DNA of 17,557 nucleotides from Oscillospiraceae bacterium (GTDB lineage Bacteria; Bacillota_A; Clostridia; Oscillospirales; Oscillospiraceae), in NCBI GenBank assembly GCA_017415945.1, contig JAFQDR010000056.1:1-17557 (forward strand), given 5' to 3'. Made by a program: the position numbers and the translations under genes. The notes below the pieces were generated by a model that worked only from the letters and a program-made list of their open reading frames with translations, was not told the DNA's origin and did not search any database. Position 1 is the stretch's first letter; each line of letters begins with the position of its first letter. Below, in pieces: positions 6,859 to 14,798 of the stretch.

Positions 6859-6869
6859 CTTGAATCAAG
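6859..6869. promoter_or_regulatory. candidate operator palindrome before the HTH-membrane gene
   Basis: CTTGAATCAAG is a perfect palindrome of two 5-base arms around one base, 24 bases upstream of the start codon. Its position suits autoregulation by the Xre protein, but that is inference from location only. Confidence 0.3.
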
Positions 6870-6950
6870 TTTATCTTGTTTGCGGGTTGCAGTACACCAA
6901 ACAGCACTTTGCAATTTGTTAACTAACGGTTGCATGGCATATTATATTAC

Positions 6951-6984
6951 AAAAAAGCGGCAAGGAGAATCCTCTCCCTGCCGC
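6951..6984 (-). terminator. pcrA intrinsic terminator
   Basis: On the minus strand GCGGCAGGGAGA pairs with TCTCCTTGCCGC around GGAT (one G-T pair), followed by TTTTTTG. It is a textbook rho-independent terminator 31 bases after the pcrA stop. Confidence 0.9.
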
Positions 6985-7015
6985 CTTGTTCTTTCGCTTG
7001 CCACTTACGAAAGCG

Positions 7016-9475
7016 TTATACCTTTTCCATATTGGCGCTTGCCACCTTCAGCATCAGCCGCTTGGTGCCCACGGAGTCGAACTCGATCTCCACCAGTGCA
7101 TCGCCGCCCATGGGCTTTTTGCTGACGATCTTGCCCATACCGAAAGCCTTGTGCTTGACCCTGTCGCCTACATTGAAGCCAACCCCTGCACTTGCACCTG
7201 CGGATGCAGTGGGGGCTGTGGGACGCTTGGGCGCCGCCGCAGCGGGCTTTCTCTGATAGCTCGTACCGCCGTAGCCGCTGTAGCCTCGGTTACCATAGCT
7301 CGGACGTTCCCGATACGTCGCACCGTAGGCCGCCTCGTCTCCGAAGCCGAAGTCATCGTCACGGAACAGCTCCTTCCGCTTGGGAGGCAGGAAGCCGCCC
7401 TTGTCCATGTGCTCCTCGGGGATCTCATCGGTGAAGCGGGAGGGCAGGTTGCTGGTGGTCTTGCCGAACAGCATACGCTGACGGGCACACAGCAGATACA
7501 GCATCCGCTTGGCGCGAGTCAGTGCCACGTAGCACAAACGGCGCTCCTCCTCCATTTCCACAGGGTCACCGATACAGCGGGAGGAGGGGAACATATTTTC
7601 CTCCATGCCCACAATGAACACCGTGGGGAACTCCAGCCCCTTAGCCGAGTGCATGGTCATCATGGTTACGCAGTCCGCTTCTTCCATGTTGTCCAAATCC
7701 GTGTACAAAGCAACTTCATCCAAGAAGCCCGCCAGAGTGGCATCTCCGCTCTGCTCCTGATAAGAAATGATGTTGGACTTCAGCTCTCGGATGTTTTCAA
7801 TACGGGAGATGGCCTCGTCTCCCTTCTTATTTTCCAGCGCGGTAATATAGCCGCTCTGCTCCAATACCAGATCGTACAGCACATCGGGAGTCACGGACTC
7901 GTTGGCCTGCCGCAGAAACTCCATCATGTCCACAAACTGCATAAGCCTGGGTGCCGCACGCTTCAAATCGGGGTAACGGTTGGCATTGCGGATGACATCA
8001 TACAGGCTGATATTTTCCTCACTTGCAATCAGCGCCGCCTGGTCGATGGTGCGCTCACCGATGCCGCGGGCGGGGGTATTGATGATGCGGCGGAGACGCA
8101 GGTCGTCCTCGGGAGAATTGATGACGCACAGGTAGGCCAGCATATCCTTCACTTCCGCACGGTCGAAGAAGCGCATACCGCCGTAGACCTTGTAGGGGAT
8201 GCCGTTGCGCTTGAAGGCATATTCCAGCTGGTTAGACTGGGCGTTCATACGGTACAGCACCGCATGATCCCCGAAACTTTCCCCGCGGGCTCTGGCCTCG
8301 ATGATCTTATTGGCAACGAACTGGGCTTCCTCGTCCTGATTCTGGGTGGCGTACAGCAGCACCTTGTTGCCCGCACCCAGATCTGTCCACAGGTTCTTGC
8401 CCTTGCGGCCTTGGTTGTTGGAGATGACCGCATTGGCCGCCTCCAAAATATGCTCCGTGGAGCGGTAGTTCTGCTCCAAACGGATGGTGCGGCAGCCCTT
8501 GAACTCCTCCTCAAAGGACAGGATGTTTTCAATGGTGGCACCGCGGAATTTGTAAATACTCTGGTCATCGTCGCCAACAACGCAGATGTTGCCCCACTTG
8601 CCGCTGAGAAGCTTGGCAAGCATATACTGGATCTTGTTGGTGTCCTGATACTCGTCGATGAGCACATAGCGGAACTTGTTCTGCCAGTATTCACGGACAT
8701 CGGCATGCTCGGTCAGCAGCTTCACAGTATAGAAGATCAGGTCGTCAAAGTCCATGGCCCCTGCATTGTACAGGCGGCGGGCATACTCCACGATGACGGG
8801 CGCGATCTGCCGTTTGCGGATGTCCCCGCTCTTTTCCATGGTCTGGGCGTGCTCGATGGGAGAGATGTACTGATCCTTGGCACGGCTCAGATCCCCCAAA
8901 ATCACCTTGGGCACATAGGTCTTTTCGTCCATGTTCCGTTCCTTCAGGATCTGCTTCATCACAGACTGGGAGTCGGAGGCATCGTAAATGGTGAAGTTGT
9001 TGGGGAAGCCCAAACGCTCCGCATCACGGCGCAAAATCCGCACACAGGCAGAGTGGAAGGTGGCCGCCCAGATATCATTGGCAGCCTCACCCAGACGCTT
9101 GGCCAGACGCTCCTTCAGCTCGTTTGCCGCTTTGTTGGTAAAGGTGATGGCACAGATGCGCCAAGGGGCAACGGGGTCCAGCTTGGCAAGCTCCCGTGCT
9201 TCGTCTCCCCCACGGCGCATGGTTTCAATGTCCGCTTCCGTGGCACCCTCGGGGATATCACGGCACTTGGGGTCGGAGGCACGGCCGTAGCGCATGAGGT
9301 TTTCGATTCGGTTAATGAGAACGGTGGTCTTGCCGGAGCCCGCACCTGCCAGAATCAGCAGAGGGCCTTCGGTGGCCAGCACAGCCTTGCGCTGCATATC
9401 GTTCAGGGATGCGTAATCCCGCTCGATGACTTGTCTGCGGGCATCGAGATACCGCTGTTCAAACAATTTATCCAT
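7016..9475 (-). CDS. pcrA: ATP-dependent DNA helicase PcrA/UvrD
   Basis: This 819-residue superfamily 1A 3'-5' helicase acts in nucleotide excision repair, replication and removal of stalled complexes. Motifs in order: Q motif (LNDMQRKAV, 24-32), Walker A GAGSGKT (44-50), ITFTNKAA near 110, DEYQDT (274-279), GDDDQSIYKFRGA (301-313), QNYRST (335-340), TMHSAKGLEFP and YVALTRAKR. A low-complexity Tyr/Gly/Arg-rich linker precedes the C-terminal tudor-like domain (VGDRVKHKAFGMGKIV), which in PcrA contacts RNA polymerase. An insertion at about 62-104 separates motifs I and Ia. The ATG at 9475 is supported by family N-termini, but no ribosome binding site precedes it, and the promoter ends 9 bases before it, so the message is probably leaderless. 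An upstream reading frame extends to 9604 across the promoter and repeat C and is rejected. Confidence 0.96.
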   Translation of the reverse strand: MDKLFEQRYLDARRQVIERDYASLNDMQRKAVLATEGPLLILAGAGSGKTTVLINRIENLMRYGRASDPKCRDIPEGATEADIETMRRGGDEARELAKLDPVAPWRICAITFTNKAANELKERLAKRLGEAANDIWAATFHSACVRILRRDAERLGFPNNFTIYDASDSQSVMKQILKERNMDEKTYVPKVILGDLSRAKDQYISPIEHAQTMEKSGDIRKRQIAPVIVEYARRLYNAGAMDFDDLIFYTVKLLTEHADVREYWQNKFRYVLIDEYQDTNKIQYMLAKLLSGKWGNICVVGDDDQSIYKFRGATIENILSFEEEFKGCRTIRLEQNYRSTEHILEAANAVISNNQGRKGKNLWTDLGAGNKVLLYATQNQDEEAQFVANKIIEARARGESFGDHAVLYRMNAQSNQLEYAFKRNGIPYKVYGGMRFFDRAEVKDMLAYLCVINSPEDDLRLRRIINTPARGIGERTIDQAALIASEENISLYDVIRNANRYPDLKRAAPRLMQFVDMMEFLRQANESVTPDVLYDLVLEQSGYITALENKKGDEAISRIENIRELKSNIISYQEQSGDATLAGFLDEVALYTDLDNMEEADCVTMMTMHSAKGLEFPTVFIVGMEENMFPSSRCIGDPVEMEEERRLCYVALTRAKRMLYLLCARQRMLFGKTTSNLPSRFTDEIPEEHMDKGGFLPPKRKELFRDDDFGFGDEAAYGATYRERPSYGNRGYSGYGGTSYQRKPAAAAPKRPTAPTASAGASAGVGFNVGDRVKHKAFGMGKIVSKKPMGGDALVEIEFDSVGTKRLMLKVASANMEKV

Positions 9476-9484
9476 AGCCCGAAC

Positions 9485-9514
9485 ATTGTACCATACCGGA
9501 CCGCAACCGTTCAA
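9485..9514 (-). promoter_or_regulatory. pcrA promoter, extended -10, abutting the start codon
   Basis: Minus strand TTGAAC (9514-9509), 18 bases, TACAAT (9490-9485), with TG one base before the -10. Only 9 bases separate the -10 from the ATG, so the transcript would begin 2-4 bases before it. Confidence 0.65.
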
Positions 9515-9569
9515 GAATTTTCGGCTCGTATCAATGTTTTTGCGACAATTTGCGAACGCCGCTGCACCT

Positions 9570-9660
9570 GTAGGGACCGTCCTCCCGGACGGTCCGTGCC
9601 GCACTGAGACAACTGCCGATGTGTACTCACAAACGGACCGTCGGGGACGACGGTCCCTAC
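9570..9660. repeat. GTAGGG/CCCTAC paired-hairpin repeat, copy C
   Basis: It lies 9 bases after the sigF stop codon. The stem sequence is GGACCGTC/GACGGTCC instead of the GGAGCGTC/GACGCTCC of copies A, B and D, with pairing kept in both arms. On the minus strand the first arm is followed by GTTTGTG, so it may act as the sigF 3' hairpin. Its linker matches copy F. Confidence 0.88.
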
Positions 9661-9669
9661 ATTTCTAAA

Positions 9670-10377
9670 TTACTCCAGCAGTACCCGCAGCTTCTCGATG
9701 GCACGCTTTTCCAGTCGGCTCACCTGCACCTGACTGACCCCGATGACCCGTGAGGCCGCATCCTGGGTCATGCCGTGGTAAAACCGCAGGGAGATCACCT
9801 GCAGCTCCCGCTCGGGCAGCTTCCGCAGAGCCTCCCGCAGGGATACGTGCTCCAGCACCCGCTCCTCCGCTTGATAATCCCCCAGTACCTGCTCTAAAGT
9901 AAAGCCGTCCTCCCCCGTCTCCCGCTGCAGGGATTCCGTGGGACAGGTTGCAGTCTCCACCATGGCAATATCCTCGGCGCTCATGCCCGTCATTTCGCTG
10001 AGCTCCGATACCGTAGGCGCCCGCCCCAGCTTCTGCTCCAAGGCATTGCGGGCATTGCGCACCACCACCGCCTGCTCCTTGATGCTGCGGCTGACCTTGA
10101 TGGCCCCGTCGTCACGGAGAAACCGCCGAATCTCTCCCGAAATCTTGGGCACGGCATAGGTGGAAAACTGGGTGCCGTATTCCTCGTCGAAGCCGTCTAC
10201 CGCCTTCAGAAAGCCCACACAGCCGATTTGGTACAGGTCCTCCGCCTCCACCCCTCTGCCGAAGAACCGCCGCACCACAGACCAGATGAGCCCCGCGTTT
10301 TCCTCCACCAGCCGCTGAGAGGCCTCTCGGTCTCCCCGCTGTGCACGGCGCAGATCCGACAAGGTATCCGCCCCCAT
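9670..10377 (-). CDS. sigF: RNA polymerase sigma-F (forespore-specific)
   Basis: This 235-residue sigma-70 family factor directs the first forespore transcription programme in sporulation. Region 2 spans about residues 20-95, with DLYQIGCVGFLKAVDGFD and YAVPKISGEIRRFLRDDG; region 3 follows at about 95-165; region 4 contains LRKLPERELQVISLRFYHGM and the HTH ASRVIGVSQVQVSRLEKRA. Identity as sigma-F, not sigma-G or -E, rests on its place directly after spoIIAA and spoIIAB. The start codon lies two bases after the spoIIAB stop, with AAAGGG as its weak ribosome binding site inside spoIIAB, so translation is likely coupled. SpoIIAB holds it inactive until SpoIIE-dependent dephosphorylation of SpoIIAA. 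pcrA lies downstream but has its own promoter. Confidence 0.95.
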   Translation of the reverse strand: MGADTLSDLRRAQRGDREASQRLVEENAGLIWSVVRRFFGRGVEAEDLYQIGCVGFLKAVDGFDEEYGTQFSTYAVPKISGEIRRFLRDDGAIKVSRSIKEQAVVVRNARNALEQKLGRAPTVSELSEMTGMSAEDIAMVETATCPTESLQRETGEDGFTLEQVLGDYQAEERVLEHVSLREALRKLPERELQVISLRFYHGMTQDAASRVIGVSQVQVSRLEKRAIEKLRVLLE

Positions 10378-10379
10378 GG

Positions 10380-10814
10380 TCAGCCCTTTCTCCGACGGAT
10401 GCGGCGGAGCATGGTCACGGTGGTTCCCTTCCCGGGAGCGGAGCGCACCTTCAGCCTGTCGGTGAAGCTCTCCATAATGGTGAAGCCCATGCCGCTGCGT
10501 TCCTCACCCCCTGTGGTAAACAAAGGCTCCATGGCCTGCCGTAAGTCGGGGATGCCTCGTCCCTTGTCCATAACGGTAATTTCCAGCTTGTCCTCGTCCA
10601 CAATGCGCAGCTTCATTTTGATGATGCCGATCTCGTCGGGGTAGGCATGGACGATGGCATTGGTCACCGCCTCGGACACAGCGGTGCGGATATCCCCCAG
10701 CTCCTCCAAGGTGGGATCCAGCTGTGCCGCAAAGGCCGCCACCGCACTGCGGGCGTAGCCCTCATTGATGCTTCTGCTGGGAAATTCCAGCTTTATGTAG
10801 TTGTTTACAACCAT
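10380..10814 (-). CDS. spoIIAB: anti-sigma-F factor and SpoIIAA kinase SpoIIAB
   Basis: This 144-residue GHKL ATPase/serine kinase binds and inhibits sigma-F and phosphorylates SpoIIAA. The N box (EAVTNAIVHAYP, about 48-59), the G1 box (MDKGRGIPD, about 81-89) and the G2 region (ERSGMGFTIMESF then GKGTTV) are all present, so the ATP site appears intact. The ATG at 10814 is 6 bases after the spoIIAA stop; its AAGGAG ribosome binding site is formed by the last codons of spoIIAA, which favours coupled translation. The length agrees with the family. It sits between its two partners in the standard order. Confidence 0.97.
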   Translation of the reverse strand: MVVNNYIKLEFPSRSINEGYARSAVAAFAAQLDPTLEELGDIRTAVSEAVTNAIVHAYPDEIGIIKMKLRIVDEDKLEITVMDKGRGIPDLRQAMEPLFTTGGEERSGMGFTIMESFTDRLKVRSAPGKGTTVTMLRRIRRRKG

Positions 10815-10820
10815 AGGTAA

Positions 10821-11144
10821 TCACTCCTTTATCGAATCCATTGCAATGGGCACGATCTTTCCGATGCCCGATGCCTCCAGCACCCGCAGCACCTGACGGT
10901 TGGGATGCTCCACCCAGACCTCACCTCCGCTAATTTCCATGAGCCGCTTGAGCTTCAAAATCAGGGCAATGCCCGAGCTATCCATAAAGCTCAAGCCCCC
11001 CAGATCCAGCACCGTCTGTCTGGGCAGCTCCCGATCCACCAGATCCGTAATGGCGCGCATGGTGCTGCGAGCCGCATGATGATCCAGCTCCCCATAGAGA
11101 AAGATGGTCAGCTTTCCGTTATCGTATCGTTTCGCGATTTTCAT
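10821..11144 (-). CDS. spoIIAA: anti-anti-sigma factor SpoIIAA
   Basis: This 107-residue STAS-domain protein releases sigma-F by displacing it from SpoIIAB when unphosphorylated. The phosphorylation loop FMDSSGIALILKLKRLM is intact; the second serine of DSSG (Ser57) corresponds to Ser58 of the B. subtilis protein. The N-terminal strand KLTIFLYGELDHHAA is typical. I chose the ATG at 11144 because GGAGGGTGAT precedes it directly; the in-frame ATG at 11177 lies inside a terminator-like hairpin. It is the first gene of the spoIIA operon and follows a promoter-hairpin arrangement that may limit its transcription. Confidence 0.96.
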   Translation of the reverse strand: MKIAKRYDNGKLTIFLYGELDHHAARSTMRAITDLVDRELPRQTVLDLGGLSFMDSSGIALILKLKRLMEISGGEVWVEHPNRQVLRVLEASGIGKIVPIAMDSIKE

Positions 11145-11163
11145 ATCACCCTCCAAAATATAT

Positions 11164-11201
11164 AAAAAAGGACCCAAATCCCCTTTTCGGAATTTGAGTC
11201 C
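11164..11201 (-). terminator. terminator-like hairpin between promoter and spoIIAA
   Basis: On the minus strand GGACTCAAATTCC pairs along its whole length with GGGATTTGGGTCC (two G-T pairs), followed by TTTTTTATATATTTT. The T-tract ends shortly before the spoIIAA ribosome binding site. valS has its own terminator further upstream, so this one is either an attenuator of spoIIA, a guard against read-through, or a 5' stabilising stem. Confidence 0.75.
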
Positions 11202-11206
11202 ATATT

Positions 11207-11234
11207 AGTATTAGTATGATGCAAATGTTGTCAA
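11207..11234 (-). promoter_or_regulatory. candidate spoIIA promoter with 0A-box-like sequence
   Basis: Minus strand TTGACA (11234-11229), 16 bases, AATACT (11212-11207). The plus strand reads TTGTCAAA over the -35, one mismatch from the Spo0A box TTGTCGAA. A sigma-H promoter would be expected for spoIIA, and I cannot see a convincing one, so the assignment is tentative. Confidence 0.4.
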
Positions 11235-11268
11235 AAGAACGAAAGGACAATATTTTAATTCTATTGAT

Positions 11269-11295
11269 GTAGGGGGCGGCGCCCTCGACGCCCCA
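11269..11295. repeat. single arm of the GTAGGG repeat
   Basis: GTAGGGGGCGGCGCCCTCGA followed by CGCCCC forms one left arm without its partner. It leads through a linker ending CTCCAT into the complete copy D, as the half arm at 511 leads into copy A. Confidence 0.55.
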
Positions 11296-11334
11296 TTTTT
11301 TCATATACCGCCGCACACAGGTCAATGCTCCATC

Positions 11335-11448
11335 GTAGGGAGCGTCGTCCCCGACGCGCCGTTTAATACACTTGATTCTCTCCGCGATTTTATGTCCATC
11401 GGCAATCATCCGACTGCGTCACGGAGCGTCGAGGACGACGCTCCCTAC
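11335..11448. repeat. GTAGGG/CCCTAC paired-hairpin repeat, copy D
   Basis: The left arm starts GTAGGGAGCGTCGTCCCCGA and the right arm ends GACGACGCTCCCTAC. One base in the left arm (GACGCGCC) breaks the arm's own stem. The linker segment ATGTCCATCGGCAATC is shared with copy B. It lies in the gap between valS and the spoIIA promoter. Confidence 0.88.
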
Positions 11449-11477
11449 GCCGGCAATGCTCGTACATGATGCAGCGC

Positions 11478-11511
11478 ATAAAAACAGCCCAAGACCGAAA
11501 TCTCGGGCTGT
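11478..11511 (-). terminator. valS intrinsic terminator
   Basis: On the minus strand ACAGCCC pairs with GGGCTGT, with an inner AGA/TCT pairing, and TTTTTATG follows. It starts 16 bases after the valS stop. Confidence 0.85.
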
Positions 11512-11526
11512 TGTGATATAACGGAA

Positions 11527-14145
11527 TTATCCTAATTTCTTCAGGCTTTCTTCCAGATTTGCAATCAGTGCTTCGGCGCGTGCCAGTCTGTCACGTTCCT
11601 TCTGCAGAACTGCTTCGGGAGCCTTGGACAGGAACTTTTCATTGGAGAGCTTCTTGGTCTGGCCTTCCACTTCCTTGCGGGCCTTATCCAGCTCCTTGTT
11701 GATGCGTTCCTTTTCCTTTTCGATGTCAACCAGCTCAGCCATGGGCATGTACATCTTGCATTCGTTGGTGACTACGCCAACCATGCCGTCGATGTTTGCG
11801 GGAACCTCTGCAACAACTTCAACGGAAGCGGCATAAGCCTGCTTGATGATGAAGGGGATGCCTGCGGTGAAGGTGTCTGCCTTGTCGGTGACAACGATGA
11901 CGTGGGCCTTCTTGGAGGGAGGTACGTTCATTTCCGCACGGCGGCTGCGGATGGCCTTGATGGCATCCATAACCATTTCCATCTGTGCTTCCTCAGCGGC
12001 AAAGTCCAGCTCGGGCTTGTAGGTGGGATATGCCTGAATCATAATGGCTTCCCCGTCGTGGGGCAGAGCCTGGAAAATTTCTTCGGTGATGTAGGGCATG
12101 AAGGGGTGCAGGATCTTCAGCATTTCGGTGAGCACGTACAGCAGTACCTTCTGTGCGCCGATCTTGGCAGCCTCGTCCTCGCCGTACAGTCTGGTCTTGG
12201 TCAGCTCAATGTACCAGTCACAGAAGTCGTCCCAAATGAAGTCGTAGATCTTGGCAGCGGCAACGCCCAGCTCGTAGGAGTCGATGTTGTCGCAGACTTC
12301 CTTTGCCAGACGGTTGAACTTGCTGAGGATCCACTTGTCTTCCAGAGACAGGGTCTCGGGCAGCTCGTTCTTATCGATGCTCAGGTTCATCATGACGAAG
12401 CGGGAAGCGTTCCACAGCTTGTTTGCAAAGTTGCGCATTGCTTCGCAGCGTTCGGGGAAGTAGCGCATATCGTTGCCGGGGGAGTTACCGGTGATGATGT
12501 TGAAGCGCAGAGCGTCGGCGCCGTATTCGTTGATGACCTCGATGGGGTCAACGCCGTTGCCCAGAGACTTGCTCATCTTACGGCCCTGGCTGTCACGGAT
12601 GATGCCGTGGATAAATACGGTGTGGAAGGGGAACTTGCCCATCTGCTCACAGCCGGAGAAGATCATGCGGGCAACCCAGAAGAAGATAATGTCGTAGCCG
12701 GTGACCAGAACGTCGGTGGGATAGAAGTATTCCAGCTCCTTGGTGTCCTCGGGCCAGCCCAGAGTGGAGAAGGGCCACAGTGCGCTGGAGAACCAGGTGT
12801 CCAGAACGTCGGGGTCACGCTCGATGTGCGCGCTGCCGCACTTTTCGCAGACGGTGGCATCCTCACGGGAAACGGTGGTATGACCGCAGTCCGCGCAATA
12901 CCATGCGGGGATCTGGTGGCCCCACCACAGCTGACGGGAAATGCACCAGTCACGAACGTTGTTCATCCAGTTCAGGTAGGTCTTGGAGAAGCGGTCGGGA
13001 ACGAACTTGACTTCGCCTTCCTCTACTACGCGAATGGCTTCCTTTGCCAGAGGCTCCATCTTGACAAACCACTGGTCGGATGCCAGAGGCTCTACGTCAT
13101 TGTGGCAGCGGTAGCAGGTGCCCACGTTGTGGGTGTTCTGCTCGATCTTTACCAGATAGCCCTCTGCTTCCAGATCGGCAACAATGGCCTTACGTGCTTC
13201 GTAGCGGTCCATGCCGTCGTACTTGCCGCCGTTGATGATCTTGCCTTCGCCGTCCAGGATCAGGATCTGTTCCAGATTATGGCGCAGACCTACTTCAAAG
13301 TCGTTGGGGTCGTGGCAAGGGGTCATCTTAACCGCACCGGTGCCGAAGCCCAGCTCTACGTATTCGTCGGCGACGATGGGCAGCTCTCTGCCAACCAGAG
13401 GCAGAATTGCGGTCTTGCCCACCAGATGTGCAAAGCGTTCGTCCTCGGGATTGACGGCCACGCCGGAGTCACCCAGCATGGTTTCGGGACGGGAGGTTGC
13501 GACGGTGATCACTTCGTCACTGTCCTTAATGGGGTAGTTGATGTACCACAGTGCGCCGGGCTTTTCTTCGTATTCCACTTCCGCATCGGACAGTGCGGTG
13601 GTGCAGGTGGGGCACCAGTTGATGATGCGCTTGCCCTTGTAGATCAGACCCTTTTCGTACAGGCTGCAGAATACCTCGCGGACAGCCTTTGCGCAGATAT
13701 CGTCCATGGTGAAGCGCAGACGATCCCAGTCACAGGAGCAGCCCAGTGTCTTCAGCTGTTCGATGATGCGGTTGCCGTACTGGTTCTTCCAGTCCCAAAC
13801 CTTGTCCAGAAATGCGTCACGGCCCAGGTCGAAGCGGGTCAAGCCTTCCTCACGGAGCTTTTCTTCTACCTTGATCTGGGTAGCAATGCCTGCGTGGTCA
13901 TAGCCGGGCATCCACAGTGCTTCAAAGCCCTGCATACGCTTGTAACGAATCAGAATGTCCTGAATGGTTTCGTCGAAGGCGTGGCCCAGATGCAGCTGAC
14001 CGGTGACGTTGGGGGGAGGCATCATAATGGTAAAGGGGGTCTTTTCGGGGTTGGGCTCTGCGTGGAAGTAGCCACCCTTGACCCACATATCGTAGATCTT
14101 CTTTTCTACCTGCTGAGGTTCATAAACTTTAGGCAGTTCTTTCAT
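11527..14145 (-). CDS. valS: valyl-tRNA synthetase
   Basis: This 872-residue class Ia synthetase charges tRNA-Val. The class I signatures are HLGH at 52-55 (within PPPNVTGQLHLGHAFDET) and KMSKS at 523-527. Between them lie the CP1 editing domain and a four-cysteine zinc motif (CADCG...CEKCG). An anticodon-binding domain follows, and the protein ends in the charged coiled-coil arm typical of ValRS (from VDIEKEKERINKELDKARKE). The ATG at 14145 is preceded by a weak AGAAAGAG; the upstream in-frame ATG at 14247 lies inside the T-box terminator and is rejected. Expression is controlled by the T-box leader, which reads the charge of tRNA-Val. The gene is transcribed alone. Confidence 0.98.
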   Translation of the reverse strand: MKELPKVYEPQQVEKKIYDMWVKGGYFHAEPNPEKTPFTIMMPPPNVTGQLHLGHAFDETIQDILIRYKRMQGFEALWMPGYDHAGIATQIKVEEKLREEGLTRFDLGRDAFLDKVWDWKNQYGNRIIEQLKTLGCSCDWDRLRFTMDDICAKAVREVFCSLYEKGLIYKGKRIINWCPTCTTALSDAEVEYEEKPGALWYINYPIKDSDEVITVATSRPETMLGDSGVAVNPEDERFAHLVGKTAILPLVGRELPIVADEYVELGFGTGAVKMTPCHDPNDFEVGLRHNLEQILILDGEGKIINGGKYDGMDRYEARKAIVADLEAEGYLVKIEQNTHNVGTCYRCHNDVEPLASDQWFVKMEPLAKEAIRVVEEGEVKFVPDRFSKTYLNWMNNVRDWCISRQLWWGHQIPAWYCADCGHTTVSREDATVCEKCGSAHIERDPDVLDTWFSSALWPFSTLGWPEDTKELEYFYPTDVLVTGYDIIFFWVARMIFSGCEQMGKFPFHTVFIHGIIRDSQGRKMSKSLGNGVDPIEVINEYGADALRFNIITGNSPGNDMRYFPERCEAMRNFANKLWNASRFVMMNLSIDKNELPETLSLEDKWILSKFNRLAKEVCDNIDSYELGVAAAKIYDFIWDDFCDWYIELTKTRLYGEDEAAKIGAQKVLLYVLTEMLKILHPFMPYITEEIFQALPHDGEAIMIQAYPTYKPELDFAAEEAQMEMVMDAIKAIRSRRAEMNVPPSKKAHVIVVTDKADTFTAGIPFIIKQAYAASVEVVAEVPANIDGMVGVVTNECKMYMPMAELVDIEKEKERINKELDKARKEVEGQTKKLSNEKFLSKAPEAVLQKERDRLARAEALIANLEESLKKLG

Positions 14146-14164
14146 GTGTTTCACTCTTTCTATC

Positions 14165-14574
14165 AAAAAATAAACGCCCCGAAGCCATTGCTTCAGGGCG
14201 TGTTGTTTACGCGGTACCACCTGAATTCCGCAGCTGTGCTGCGGCACTCTTGACTCTGTAACGGGAGATGCCCCGGCCTTGGCTACTTAGCCTGAAATAA
14301 AAATCCCCTCCTGTGGAGTCCATGATTTCTGAGGGCATAGACTAAGACAGAGCAAGGCGTTGCCTTGCAGATGGGCCGTCGCCCTTCAAAAGGCGACAAC
14401 GAAGCTATGTCAAAGAATATGTTCTCAGAAACGTGTTGGGATTATATTTGGCAGGCTACCTTCACCAAAGCAGCTCCGAAGCGACTTCCGACAGGCAGCC
14501 TGCGAACTCACACCAACCGTCCGCTCTCTGATAGTCCTGCATTTGCCGTACTACTCTTCATCTTCGCTTTTGAC
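14165..14574 (-). promoter_or_regulatory. T-box riboswitch of valS
   Basis: The leader between the promoter and valS carries the conserved T-box sequence GGTGGTACCGCG (minus strand, 14221-14210). It is followed by a terminator hairpin, ACGCCCTGAAG pairing with CTTCGGGGCGT (14201-14174), and a TTTATTTTTT tract. In the stem I region the minus strand reads TGAAGGTAGCC, giving GTA (14459-14457) as the likely specifier, a valine codon. Uncharged tRNA-Val would pair there and with the T-box bulge, favouring the antiterminator. About 410 bases is long for the class, leaving room for stems I to III and an extended region. Confidence 0.92.
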
Positions 14575-14580
14575 CCGTAT

Positions 14581-14610
14581 ATTATAGTGTTATGCCCTGC
14601 AAAATGTCAA
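14581..14610 (-). promoter_or_regulatory. valS promoter
   Basis: Minus strand TTGACA (14610-14605), 18 bases, TATAAT (14586-14581); both boxes are perfect. The start would be near 14574, at the beginning of the T-box leader. Confidence 0.88.
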
Positions 14611-14673
14611 GTGTTTTCAGTTTGTAACAACATTTTTGTTACAGTCTTGGGGCAATTTCAGACACCTACCCTC

Positions 14674-14780
14674 GTAGGGGCGGATATCATCCGCCTCAAA
14701 TGTCGGTCAAATTCCGCAGCCTCAGCAATGTGCCGTTCCACGCTACTGCGCTGTTGCGGGCGGATACTATCCGCCCCTAC
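14674..14780. repeat. GTAGGG/CCCTAC paired-hairpin repeat, copy E
   Basis: The left arm is GTAGGGGCGGATATCATCCG and the right arm ends GGCGGATACTATCCGCCCC then TAC. It lies 18 bases after the thioredoxin stop. Its stem (GGCGGAT/ATCCGCC) and its linker differ from all the other copies, yet both ends are conserved. Confidence 0.85.
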
Positions 14781-14798
14781 GGGATTGGCAGCCCTAAC

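Noticed and set aside
6986..9607. 873-residue open frame antisense to pcrA
   Set aside because: PcrA has every helicase motif on the minus strand; the antisense frame is a by-product of GC-rich third positions and also spans repeat C.
11902..14253. 783-residue open frame antisense to valS
   Set aside because: It mirrors the codon pattern of valS on the other strand, has no domain I recognise, no ribosome binding site, and runs across the T-box terminator.
511..14780. CRISPR array
   Set aside because: The repeats are palindromic pairs thousands of bases apart with no regular spacers and no cas genes.
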